Below, one piece after another: positions 6,331 through 12,799 of a stretch of 17,818 nucleotides of DNA. Each line of letters starts with the position of its first letter. Within the stretch, counting starts at the first letter, position 1. Source of the DNA: an uncultured Oscillospiraceae bacterium (GTDB lineage Bacteria > Bacillota > Clostridia > Oscillospirales > Oscillospiraceae); the NCBI GenBank assembly GCA_934668285.1, contig CAKUNB010000018.1, forward strand, positions 1-17,818, read 5' to 3'. A program made the position numbers and the translations under genes. Under the pieces are notes generated by a model. It searched no databases. It was not told the origin of the DNA and saw only the letters and a list, made by a program, of their open reading frames with translations.

Positions 6331-6903
6331 ATGCCTGCGAAAGCAAAAGTTACAAGAGAAATGATCCTTGATGCGGCCTTTTCCGTCGCCCGTGAAGCGG
6401 GCGCGGAACGCATCAACGCAAGGACGGTATCAGAGCGGCTGCATTGCTCCACGCAGCCTGTCATGTATCATTTTGCGACGATTGAAGCGCTGAAACGGGC
6501 GGTCTATGCGAGGGCGGACCTTTATCATTCGGAATATCTGATGAACATGAAAAAACCGCCCAACGGCGCGGCGCTCGGGATCGGGATGAATTATATCCGC
6601 TTTGCAATCGAAGAGCCCCATTTATTCCGTTTCCTTTTTCAGTCAGATTATTTCAGCGGAAAGACACTGCTTGAACTGATCGATGCCGAGGGGCTTAGCC
6701 CTGTTCTTTCGGCCATGCAGAAATCTCTGGGGGTCGATATGGTGCAAACCAAAAGAATCTTTCTGACGGTTTTCCTGTTTGCCCACGGGTATGCAAGCAT
6801 CATCGCCAACAATTCACTGAAATATGACGAGGAGCTGATCAATTCTCAGTTAGAGCAGGCGTATAGAGGCGCAATATTGGCAGCGCAAGAAAAAAGGTTG
6901 TAG
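6331..6903 (+). CDS. TetR/AcrR family transcriptional regulator
   Basis: One-component repressor, 190 aa, normal for TetR proteins. Residues 8-55 form the helix-turn-helix (TREMILDAAFSVAREAG, then ARTVSERLHCSTQPVMYHF), and the remainder is an all-helical ligand-binding and dimerisation region. The gene follows a consensus promoter with an overlapping palindrome, indicating autorepression. Its stop codon overlaps the ribosome site of the DUF3795 gene 12 bases on, so the two are co-transcribed and probably co-regulated. Base composition looks more AT-rich than the flanking core genes, suggesting later acquisition (judged by eye, not computed). The ligand is unknown. Confidence 0.9.
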   Translation: MPAKAKVTREMILDAAFSVAREAGAERINARTVSERLHCSTQPVMYHFATIEALKRAVYARADLYHSEYLMNMKKPPNGAALGIGMNYIRFAIEEPHLFRFLFQSDYFSGKTLLELIDAEGLSPVLSAMQKSLGVDMVQTKRIFLTVFLFAHGYASIIANNSLKYDEELINSQLEQAYRGAILAAQEKRL

Positions 6904-6915
6904 GAGTACGAAAGA

Positions 6916-7338
6916 ATGAATAACGAATACAATGAAATCGACAACGCCACATTTATGGAGGCAACTACGAAAAACACCAATCAACTGATTGGCTGTTGCG
7001 GACTGGACTGCGAAACCTGCGATGCCAGAATCGCAACGATTACAGACGACAACGCCCTGCGCGAGAAAACTGCCGCCTTGTGGACAAAGCTCAACGGAGT
7101 AACGATCACACCGGAAATGATCAACTGCACCGGCTGCCGCATAGAGGGCGCAAAAACGCCCTTCTGCGACAAGCTCTGCCCCGTACATAACTGCGTTCGG
7201 GAAAAGGGGCTGGCCACCTGTGCCGACTGCGGGCAGATGGACGGCTGTCCGACGCTGGGGTGCATCTCCGCAAACAGCCCGTTCGTTTTGGAAAACCTGA
7301 ACCGGCTCCGTGAGGCGAAGCGGAACGAAACCGACTGA
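6916..7338 (+). CDS. DUF3795 cysteine-rich protein
   Basis: A 140-aa protein of the DUF3795 family, whose function is not established. The family signature is visible: CCGLDCETCDARIAT near residues 27-41, then CTGCRIEG, CDKLCPVHNC and CADCGQMDGCPTLGC, about a dozen Cys in pairs that suggest zinc or another metal. The GGAG at 6905-6908 overlaps the tetR stop, and the start at 6916 is 12 bases after it, so it is the second gene of the TetR cassette. The first 20 residues or so are polar and look unconserved. A cut-down metallo-hydrolase gene follows 12 bases downstream. Confidence 0.8.
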   Translation: MNNEYNEIDNATFMEATTKNTNQLIGCCGLDCETCDARIATITDDNALREKTAALWTKLNGVTITPEMINCTGCRIEGAKTPFCDKLCPVHNCVREKGLATCADCGQMDGCPTLGCISANSPFVLENLNRLREAKRNETD

Positions 7339-7350
7339 GCGGCGGCAAGA

Positions 7351-7744
7351 ATGATAAGAATCGTTGCACTGCCGGAAAACACAACGGTATCTTCCCGGCT
7401 GAAATGCAAGCACGGGCTTTCGCTTTATGCGGAAACAGACGCGCATAAAATTCTGTTTGATATGGGGCCGAACGACCTGTTTCTGCAAAACGTCGAGGCG
7501 CTCGGGGTGGATATTGCCGATATTGATCTCGCAGTGATCTCGCACGGCCACGTCGATCACTGCGGCGGGCTGAAGTGCTTCTTGGAGAAGAACCAAAAGG
7601 CAAAGATTTATCTTCGCCCGCAGGCCATGGAGGCGCACTATGTCAAGGTGTTCGGCATCCCGTTCTACGCGGGAATGGACCGGGCGCTGCTGCCCACGGA
7701 CCGCTTTGCGTTTATCCGCGACGTTCATGAAATCGACGGCGAGG
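7351..7744 (+). pseudogene. Metallo-beta-lactamase-fold hydrolase gene, 3'-truncated
   Basis: N-terminal half of an MBL-fold hydrolase of the COG1237 type. The metal-binding motif HGHVDH is intact (His65, His67, Asp69, His70) within VISHGHVDHCGGLKCFLE. Intact relatives are about 250-280 aa and need further His/Asp residues in the second half. Here recognisable sequence ends at about residue 131 (EIDGEV). From 7745 on, the DNA is the 3' end of uppP on the other strand. The frame continues through antisense uppP to a stop at 7828-7830, adding about 27 meaningless, Arg-rich residues. It is probably non-functional. It begins 12 bases after the DUF3795 stop and so was the third gene of the TetR cassette. 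Confidence 0.8.
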
Positions 7745-8650
7745 TTATGCCGCTACGAAATGATAGGCCAGCACGAGGATGCCGAGGGCGATGCGGTACC
7801 AGCCGAAGAGGGAGAAGTCGTGCTTTTTGATGTAGCCCATCAGGAATTTGATGGCTGCGACGGAGACGGCGAAGGCGACGAGCATGCCGAGAAGCAGCAC
7901 GGCCAGCTGGGTGCCGGTGAAGCCGAAGCCGAACTTGACAAGCTTGAGCAGCGAAGCGCCGAACATGACCGGTATGGCAAGAAAGAAGGTATACTCTGCG
8001 GCTGTTTCACGGGAGGCGCCGATCAGGATGCCGCCGAGGATGGTTGCGCCGGAGCGGGAGGTGCCGGGCACCAGCGCGAGCACCTGAAAGATGCCGATGA
8101 GCAGCGCGTCCTTCCACGTCAGGCGGCTCAGGGAGGTGATGCGCGGGGTGCGCCTTTTGTTGTACTGCTCGATGAACAGGAAGCCCACGCCGTAGAGCAT
8201 CAGCATCAGCGCGACGACGACGGGCGTATACAGATGCGCGTCCATCCAGTCGTCGAGCGGGAAGCCGATCAGGATCGCCGGAATGCAGGACAGGGCAATC
8301 TTGAGCCAAAGGATGATCTTATCCAGATAGCAATAATTGTCGCAGAAGCGCTGAATACCGCAGATCGCACCGTTGGAGCTGGCCTCGACAAAATACGAAC
8401 GGCGGCGGCGCTTTGCCTTGCTGTGGAAGGGCCAGAGACGCTGAAAATACAGCACGATAACCGCCAGAATCGCGCCGAACTGAATAACGACGGTGAACAT
8501 CTTCATAAATTCGTCCGTCATTACGGCGTTGTCGGACTTCCAGAGCGCGTCAACGAGAATCATATGTCCGGTGCTGCTGATGGGGAGCCATTCGGTGATG
8601 CCCTCAACGATGCCGAGAAAGACCACCTTCAGCCAGTCAAGAATAGCCAT
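7745..8650 (-). CDS. uppP: Undecaprenyl-diphosphatase
   Basis: Integral membrane phosphatase of the BacA type. It recycles undecaprenyl pyrophosphate to the monophosphate carrier used for peptidoglycan and other wall polymers, and extra copies give bacitracin resistance. Both catalytic motifs are present: EGITEWLPISSTGH (residues 16-29) and PGTSRSG (195-201). At 301 aa it is longer than E. coli UppP (273). An extra segment of about 27 residues (84-110, rich in Arg, Cys and aromatics) follows RLWPF in the loop before the third helix. GTGAGG precedes the ATG by 7 bases. It lies 47 bases downstream of ung and probably shares its transcript. No terminator remains, because the truncated hydrolase gene abuts its stop codon. 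Confidence 0.95.
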   Translation of the reverse strand: MAILDWLKVVFLGIVEGITEWLPISSTGHMILVDALWKSDNAVMTDEFMKMFTVVIQFGAILAVIVLYFQRLWPFHSKAKRRRRSYFVEASSNGAICGIQRFCDNYCYLDKIILWLKIALSCIPAILIGFPLDDWMDAHLYTPVVVALMLMLYGVGFLFIEQYNKRRTPRITSLSRLTWKDALLIGIFQVLALVPGTSRSGATILGGILIGASRETAAEYTFFLAIPVMFGASLLKLVKFGFGFTGTQLAVLLLGMLVAFAVSVAAIKFLMGYIKKHDFSLFGWYRIALGILVLAYHFVAA

Positions 8651-8697
8651 AGAAAAACCTCACTTCGATAGAATCTATGCGCGGCGAGCCGAGTATA

Positions 8698-9393
8698 TCA
8701 CAACGGCCGCGTGCTGTCAAATTTTCCCCAATCGATTGCCTCCGCGCCGTGCTCGGCCAGGAAGGCGTTGGCGCGGGAGAAGGGACGGCTGCCGAAGAAG
8801 CCGCGGTAGGACGACAGGGGACTGGGATGCGGCGCACAGAGCAGGCAGGTCGGCGCGGTGCGCCCGGCCAGCAGCGTGGCCTTTTTCTGCGCCTGTGCGC
8901 CCCAGAGAAGGTAAACGATGGGCTGGGGCAGGGAAGCGGTCGAGGCGATAACGGCGTCGGTAAAGCGCTGCCAGCCCCACTTCGCGTGCGAATTCGCCGC
9001 GCCGTCGGAGACGGTCAGCACCGTGTTGAGCAGCAGCACGCCCTGCTCGGCCCAGCCGGTCAGGCCGCCGCTTTCCGGCGGCGCAATGCCGAGATCGGAC
9101 TGCAGCTCCGTAAAAATATTGCGCAGCGACGGCGGGAAGCGAACGCCCGCGCTGACGGAAAAGGCAAGGCCCATGGCCTGCCCCGCCTCGTGATACGGGT
9201 CCTGCCCGAGCAGCACAACGCGCACCTGCTCCGGCGGCGTGGCGGCCAGAGCAAAGAATTCCCGACCGGACGGCGGGTAGACGGTACCTGTGGCGCGCGC
9301 CTCGGCGACCCGCTCCAGCAGCTGCTGAAAATACGGCGCGTTCCACTGCGGCGCGAGGCGGTCCGCCCATGCGCCAAGGGCTGAAATATCCAT
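8698..9393 (-). CDS. ung: Uracil-DNA glycosylase
   Basis: Family 1 UDG that removes uracil from DNA as the first step of base excision repair. The catalytic water-activating loop GQDPYH is at residues 63-68 (Asp65), and HPSPLS (189-194) with SYRGFFGSRPFS forms the minor-groove loop. The ATG at 9393 is preferred over the upstream in-frame TTG at 9411 because GCAGGA sits just before it and the protein then has the standard length of 231 aa. It is divergent from nth with only 60 bases between the starts, and is followed by uppP on the same strand. Confidence 0.95.
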   Translation of the reverse strand: MDISALGAWADRLAPQWNAPYFQQLLERVAEARATGTVYPPSGREFFALAATPPEQVRVVLLGQDPYHEAGQAMGLAFSVSAGVRFPPSLRNIFTELQSDLGIAPPESGGLTGWAEQGVLLLNTVLTVSDGAANSHAKWGWQRFTDAVIASTASLPQPIVYLLWGAQAQKKATLLAGRTAPTCLLCAPHPSPLSSYRGFFGSRPFSRANAFLAEHGAEAIDWGKFDSTRPL

Positions 9394-9404
9394 ACGGTTC
9401 CTGC

Positions 9405-9454
9405 TTTCCAAATGTCGATTTGTGTGGTATACTGGGGAAACGAGGTGAGAGCAA
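9405..9454. promoter_or_regulatory. Overlapping divergent promoters for nth and ung
   Basis: Toward nth (+): TTTCCA (9405-9410), 17-base spacer, TATACT (9428-9433). Toward ung (-): TTGCTC (complement of 9449-9454), 17-base spacer, TATACC (complement of 9426-9431). Both -10 boxes use the same palindromic GTATAC core (9427-9432), so polymerase could serve only one direction at a time. The nth side is the better match; the ung side is weaker. Confidence 0.6.
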
Positions 9455-10083
9455 TGGAAAAGGTTCGGGAGATTATTGCAATATTAAAGGAACGCTATCC
9501 GCAGGCGCTGTGCGCGCTGCAATATGCGCGAGACTATGAGCTGATGATTGCCGTCCGCCTTTCGGCGCAGTGCACGGACGCGCGGGTGAATCAGGTGACA
9601 CCGGCGCTTTTTGCCCGCTTCCCAACGCTGGACGCGTTTGCCGACGCGGATGTCGCCGAGGTGGAGCGCTACGTCCATTCCTGCGGATTTTATAAGCACA
9701 AGGCGCAGGATATCGTGCTGGCCTGCCGGATGCTGCGGGAGGTCTATGACCGCAGGCTGCCCGACACGATGGAGGAGCTTCTAAAGCTGCCCGGCGTCGG
9801 CAGAAAGACGGCGAATCTGCTGCTCGGCGACGTGTACGGCCAGCCTGCCGTCGTGTGCGATACGCACTGCATCCGCATCGCCAACCGTCTGGGTCTGGCC
9901 GAGGGCAAGGAGCCGGAAAAGGTCGAACGGCAGCTGCGCGCGATTTTGCCGCCGGAGGAAAGCTCGGACTTTTGCCACCGGATCGTCCTGTTCGGCCGCG
10001 AGGTTTGCACCGCCAGAGCGCCGCACTGCGCCGAGTGCCCGCTGCGGGCGTTTTGCACCGCGTTCAGCGGGGCTGCGGAATAA
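9454..10083 (+). CDS. nth: Endonuclease III (DNA glycosylase/AP lyase)
   Basis: Base-excision-repair enzyme that removes oxidised pyrimidines and nicks abasic sites. It has the helix-hairpin-helix LPGVGRKTA (112-120) with catalytic Lys118, Asp136 in CDTHCIRIANRLG, and the [4Fe-4S] ligands Cys185, Cys192, Cys195 and Cys201 in C-x6-C-x2-C-x5-C spacing. The ATG at 9454 follows GAGGTGA and gives 209 aa, close to E. coli Nth (211). An upstream in-frame ATG at 9412 lies inside the promoter and is rejected. The last 20 bases overlap the 3' end of the convergent HAD gene. Confidence 0.95.
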   Translation: MEKVREIIAILKERYPQALCALQYARDYELMIAVRLSAQCTDARVNQVTPALFARFPTLDAFADADVAEVERYVHSCGFYKHKAQDIVLACRMLREVYDRRLPDTMEELLKLPGVGRKTANLLLGDVYGQPAVVCDTHCIRIANRLGLAEGKEPEKVERQLRAILPPEESSDFCHRIVLFGREVCTARAPHCAECPLRAFCTAFSGAAE

Positions 10084-10915
10084 GCGCCTCGAGGCGCTCG
10101 ATGGCATCGGCAATGCAGCCCGCGCCGCACGGCGCGGTAACTTGGATTTCAGGCAGCGCGAGCACCTCCGGCGCGGCGTCGGCCGGAGCGAAGGCCATAT
10201 CGGCGGCCTGCAGCATTTGCAGGTCGTTCGGCGCGTCTCCGGCGCAGACCAGCATCCGGCGGCCCAGAGAATCGGCCAGCCTTCGCGCGGCCTTGCCCTT
10301 GTCGCAGCCGCAGGGGCCGATCTCCATCAGCAGCGGCAGGGAGCGGACGGCGTAGTAGCGGCTGCCGCCGAGCGCCGCGATCTGCTGCTGCAGCGCAGCC
10401 ATCCGGGCCGCCTGCTCCGGCATTGCGGCGCCGCCCAGAACGTCGACGTCGTGCGCGAGGCAGACGACCAGCTTCATCCACGGCAGCGGCGGCAGGGTCT
10501 CCGCCCGCACGAGGGGCAGTCCCTGCTGCTGCAAAAACTGGTCGCGCGCGGAGGAGCGGAAGGAATAATGCCGGTCCAGACACTGAATTTCAACGCCGAA
10601 ATCCTCGCCGAGCGCGAGGATTTTTTGCAGCAGCTCCGGCGCGTCGTCCGGCAGGGGAACGGCGTAGTCCAGCCGCTCGGCGGCAAAGTCGTAGCAGGCT
10701 GCGCCGTTGTAGCAAATACACGGCGCATTGACCGGCACGTCGGAAAGCTTTGGCCGCAGCAGCAGAAGGCTGCGCCCGCTGTTCATGCAGAAGCGGCCGT
10801 CCTCCGCGATAAAGCGGCGGATCGCGTCGATGTTCCTCTGCGGCACGGTATTGTCCATGCCGGAAAGCGTGTGATCAAAATCCGAGGTAAAAAGGATCTG
10901 CGAAAATTTGCCCAT
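10064..10915 (-). CDS. Cof-type HAD family phosphatase
   Basis: Predicted haloacid-dehalogenase-fold phosphatase of the Cof/YidA class, which act on sugar phosphates, nucleotides or cofactors. Motif I is DFDHT with Asp12 and Asp14, motif II lies at NSGRS, the motif III Lys is in CDKGKAARRLAD, and motif IV is GDAPND (226-231). The middle of the 283-aa protein is the expected cap domain. The start at 10915 is chosen because GGAGGAAG lies just before it; the open frame extends 77 codons further upstream but crosses the promoter and the glyA terminator. The substrate cannot be predicted. Its end overlaps the nth end by 20 bases with no visible terminator for either gene. Confidence 0.88.
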   Translation of the reverse strand: MGKFSQILFTSDFDHTLSGMDNTVPQRNIDAIRRFIAEDGRFCMNSGRSLLLLRPKLSDVPVNAPCICYNGAACYDFAAERLDYAVPLPDDAPELLQKILALGEDFGVEIQCLDRHYSFRSSARDQFLQQQGLPLVRAETLPPLPWMKLVVCLAHDVDVLGGAAMPEQAARMAALQQQIAALGGSRYYAVRSLPLLMEIGPCGCDKGKAARRLADSLGRRMLVCAGDAPNDLQMLQAADMAFAPADAAPEVLALPEIQVTAPCGAGCIADAIERLEALIPQPR

Positions 10916-10968
10916 TGGCGACTTCCTCCGCGCGAATAAATCGAAACGGCGCACCTCGCGCCGCGCAC

Positions 10969-10997
10969 ATTCTATCATAGATCGGCAAAAATGTCCA
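10969..10997 (-). promoter_or_regulatory. Promoter of the HAD phosphatase gene
   Basis: On the minus strand TGGACA (complement of 10992-10997), a 17-base spacer and TAGAAT (complement of 10969-10974) each match the consensus at five of six bases. The -35 starts directly after the T-run of the glyA terminator. Confidence 0.75.
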
Positions 10998-11038
10998 GAA
11001 AAACTCAAACGCCGCGCCCAGCAACAGGCGCGGCGTTT
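10998..11038 (-). terminator. Rho-independent terminator of glyA
   Basis: On the minus strand a perfect 12-bp stem, AAACGCCGCGCC with its complement (11007-11018 with 11027-11038), is followed by GAGTTTTTC. It begins 4 bases after the glyA stop codon. Confidence 0.9.
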
Positions 11039-11042
11039 GGTG

Positions 11043-12299
11043 TTATTCGTAGAGGGGGTACTTTTTTGTGAGTGCGGCGACGGCGGCGCGGACCTTTTGC
11101 TGCGTGCCCTCAAAGTCGGACGCGGTGTCGTAGATGCACTGCGCAATCACGTACATATCATCCTCGACCATGCCGCGGGTTGTGGCGGCGGGGGTGCCGA
11201 TGCGGACACCGCTGGTGACGAAGGGCTTTTCCGGATCGTTCGGAATGGCGTTTTTGTTCACGGTGATATAATTCTCGTCCAGCCGGTGCTGCAATTCTTT
11301 TCCGGTGATGTGCAGCGGACGGAGGTCGGCCAGCATCAGGTGATTGTCCGTGCCGCCGGAAACGAGGTCGAAGCCCTTTTCCAGCAGCGCTGCCGCCAGC
11401 GCCTTGGCATTTTTCACGATCTGCTGCGCGTAGGCGGCGAACTCGGGCTGCATGGCCTCGCGGAAGCAGATGGCCTTTGCCGCGATGACGTGCATCAGCG
11501 GGCCGCCCTGCGTGCCGGGGAAGACGGCTGAGTTGATTTTTTTCGCGAACTCCTCCTTGCCCATGATGATGCCGCCGCGCGGGCCGCGAAGGGTCTTATG
11601 CGTCGTGGTTGTCACAATGTCGGCATAGGGCACGGGGCTTTGATGTGCGCCGCCCGCGACGAGACCGGCAATGTGCGCCATATCGACCATCAGAAGTGCG
11701 CCATTTCGGTGCGCAATGTCGGCAAACGCCGCGAAATCAATCGCGCGGGGATAGGCGGATGCGCCTGCGACGATCAGCTTCGGGTGGTGCAGCTTCGCCA
11801 GACGCTCGACCTCGTCATAGTCAATGCGGCCCGTCGAGGGGTCAACGCCGTAGGAGACGGCGTTGTAGACCTTGCCGGACTGGTTGGCTGCCGCACCGTG
11901 GGTCAGGTGGCCGCCGTTTGCAAGGCTCATGCCGAGAATGGTGTCGCCCGGCTGGAGGAGCGCCGCATAGACGGCGAGATTCGCCTGCGCGCCGCTGTGC
12001 GGCTGGACGTTCACAAACTCCGCGCCGAACAGCGCCTTCGCGCGGTCAATGGCAAGCTGCTCGACCTCGTCGACGACCTCGCAGCCACCGTAGTAGCGCC
12101 TGCCGGGCAGACCCTCGGCGTATTTGTTGGTCAACACCGTGCCCATGCAGGCAATGACGGCGGGAGAGGCAATGTTCTCCGAGGCAATCAGCTCAATATT
12201 GCGGCGCTGGCGGCGCAGCTCTCCCTGCAAAAGCGTGCCGACCTCGGGATCAAAGCGGCTGACAAATTCAATGTTCGGTGCAAGCTCGTGAATAACCAT
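11043..12299 (-). CDS. glyA: Serine hydroxymethyltransferase
   Basis: PLP enzyme that interconverts serine + tetrahydrofolate with glycine + 5,10-methylenetetrahydrofolate, the main source of one-carbon units. The 418-aa protein is full length. It shows the N-terminal [35 protein letters not shown], the active-site [15 protein letters not shown] with PLP-binding Lys235, and the C-terminal [12 protein letters not shown]. The ATG at 12299 follows GGAGGAAC and matches the family start; the open frame runs further upstream only through the riboswitch and terminator region. It is monocistronic, with its own terminator at 10998-11038, and is controlled by the tandem glycine riboswitch in its leader. 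Confidence 0.97.
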   Translation of the reverse strand: MVIHELAPNIEFVSRFDPEVGTLLQGELRRQRRNIELIASENIASPAVIACMGTVLTNKYAEGLPGRRYYGGCEVVDEVEQLAIDRAKALFGAEFVNVQPHSGAQANLAVYAALLQPGDTILGMSLANGGHLTHGAAANQSGKVYNAVSYGVDPSTGRIDYDEVERLAKLHHPKLIVAGASAYPRAIDFAAFADIAHRNGALLMVDMAHIAGLVAGGAHQSPVPYADIVTTTTHKTLRGPRGGIIMGKEEFAKKINSAVFPGTQGGPLMHVIAAKAICFREAMQPEFAAYAQQIVKNAKALAAALLEKGFDLVSGGTDNHLMLADLRPLHITGKELQHRLDENYITVNKNAIPNDPEKPFVTSGVRIGTPAATTRGMVEDDMYVIAQCIYDTASDFEGTQQKVRAAVAALTKKYPLYE

Positions 12300-12311
12300 G
12301 GTTCCTCCTTC

Positions 12312-12332
12312 GGGCGGGTGCTTTTCCCGCCC
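12312..12332 (-). other. Small hairpin next to the glyA ribosome site
   Basis: GGGCGGG/CCCGCCC (12312-12318 with 12326-12332, 7-base loop) lies 4 bases upstream of the glyA ribosome site. It might influence translation; this is inference. Confidence 0.4.
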
Positions 12333-12345
12333 TGTCAATAAAATA

Positions 12346-12379
12346 CAAAAAGAGCGCAGCCGGAGCCTCCGGTTGCACT
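12346..12379 (-). terminator. Leader terminator (riboswitch expression platform) of glyA
   Basis: On the minus strand a stem of about 12 bp (12353-12364 with 12368-12379, one wobble and one A-C mismatch, 3-base loop) is followed by CTTTTTGTATTTT. It sits between the glycine aptamers and the glyA start, so it must be read through for expression. It is therefore the likely switch element. Confidence 0.8.
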
Positions 12380-12428
12380 CATTGCAGGTATTCCACGGCG
12401 CGGGGTAAACCATGCGCGGTAAAATACA

Positions 12429-12581
12429 ACTCTGTCCTTTTGCCTGAGAGATTCGGCTTGCGCCTTGCACCTTCGGCACTCAATCAATGAGCTTCTCCAG
12501 AGAGTCCCTACACAGCACGGTCCTTGATTCCTGAGAGTTTTGCTCCTTCGGAGGGCCAAATGACCGCTTTCCCGCGCTGCT
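12429..12581 (-). ncRNA. Tandem glycine riboswitch
   Basis: On the minus strand two glycine-aptamer copies follow one another. The first (about 12512-12581) contains CCGAAGGAGC, ACTCTCAGG and AAGGACCGT. The second (about 12429-12505) contains TCTGGAGA, GCCGAAGGTGC and CTCTCAGGCAAAAGGAC followed by AGAG. These are the conserved core pieces of the class (the family known from gcvT leaders). The short linker between the aptamers is typical of cooperative tandem forms. A terminator follows before glyA. In the best-studied gcvT case glycine binding turns expression on; by analogy glycine would raise glyA expression here, which suggests use in glycine breakdown to serine, but the direction is inferred. 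Confidence 0.92.
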
Positions 12582-12606
12582 TCGACGGGTATATTTCTTT
12601 GCTCTT

Positions 12607-12634
12607 ATTATATCGCATTGCGGAAAAAACGCAA
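12607..12634 (-). promoter_or_regulatory. Promoter of the glycine riboswitch - glyA transcript
   Basis: On the minus strand TTGCGT (complement of 12629-12634), a 16-base spacer and a perfect TATAAT (complement of 12607-12612). Transcription would begin about 20-30 bases before the first aptamer. Confidence 0.7.
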
Positions 12635-12733
12635 CCGGTATTTTATGACAATTTCTCCGGTTTTTCGAGCGAATGATTTGTATAGATTCTACAGACTTTA
12701 CCAAATAGCGGCGAAATATTTCTGCAAAACCCG

Positions 12734-12762
12734 TAGATTTTAATCTGCCGATATGATATAGT
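12734..12762 (+). promoter_or_regulatory. Possible promoter of the rnf operon
   Basis: TAGATT (12734-12739), 17-base spacer, TATAGT (12757-12762). The -10 is good and the -35 poor. The inverted repeat AGATT-tt-AATCT (12735-12746) overlaps the -35 and may be a regulator site. Nothing else was recognised in 12640-12799, including no Rex-type site. Confidence 0.35.
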
Positions 12763-12799
12763 ATCTGAGTAATAGTTTGAATTGAGGTGATGCAACGTC

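Noticed and set aside
4500..7744. A named mobile element carrying the accessory block
   Set aside because: No integrase, transposase, terminal repeats or att-like duplications are visible; the block is described as rearranged accessory DNA only.
7640..8671. Long 343-codon open frame on the + strand opposite uppP
   Set aside because: It is antisense to a gene with both UppP catalytic motifs, its translation is of low-complexity charged composition, and it matches no family I recognise.
10142..10939. 265-codon + strand frame opposite the HAD phosphatase gene
   Set aside because: Antisense shadow caused by high GC; the minus-strand frame has the complete HAD motif set, a promoter and a ribosome site.
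10916..11146. 77-codon N-terminal extension of the HAD phosphatase frame
   Set aside because: It would cross the gene's own promoter and the glyA terminator, and is Arg/Ser-rich with no family similarity; a strong ribosome site marks 10915.
12300..12479. N-terminal extension of the glyA frame
   Set aside because: It runs through the terminator and part of the riboswitch; the family start and ribosome site are at 12299.
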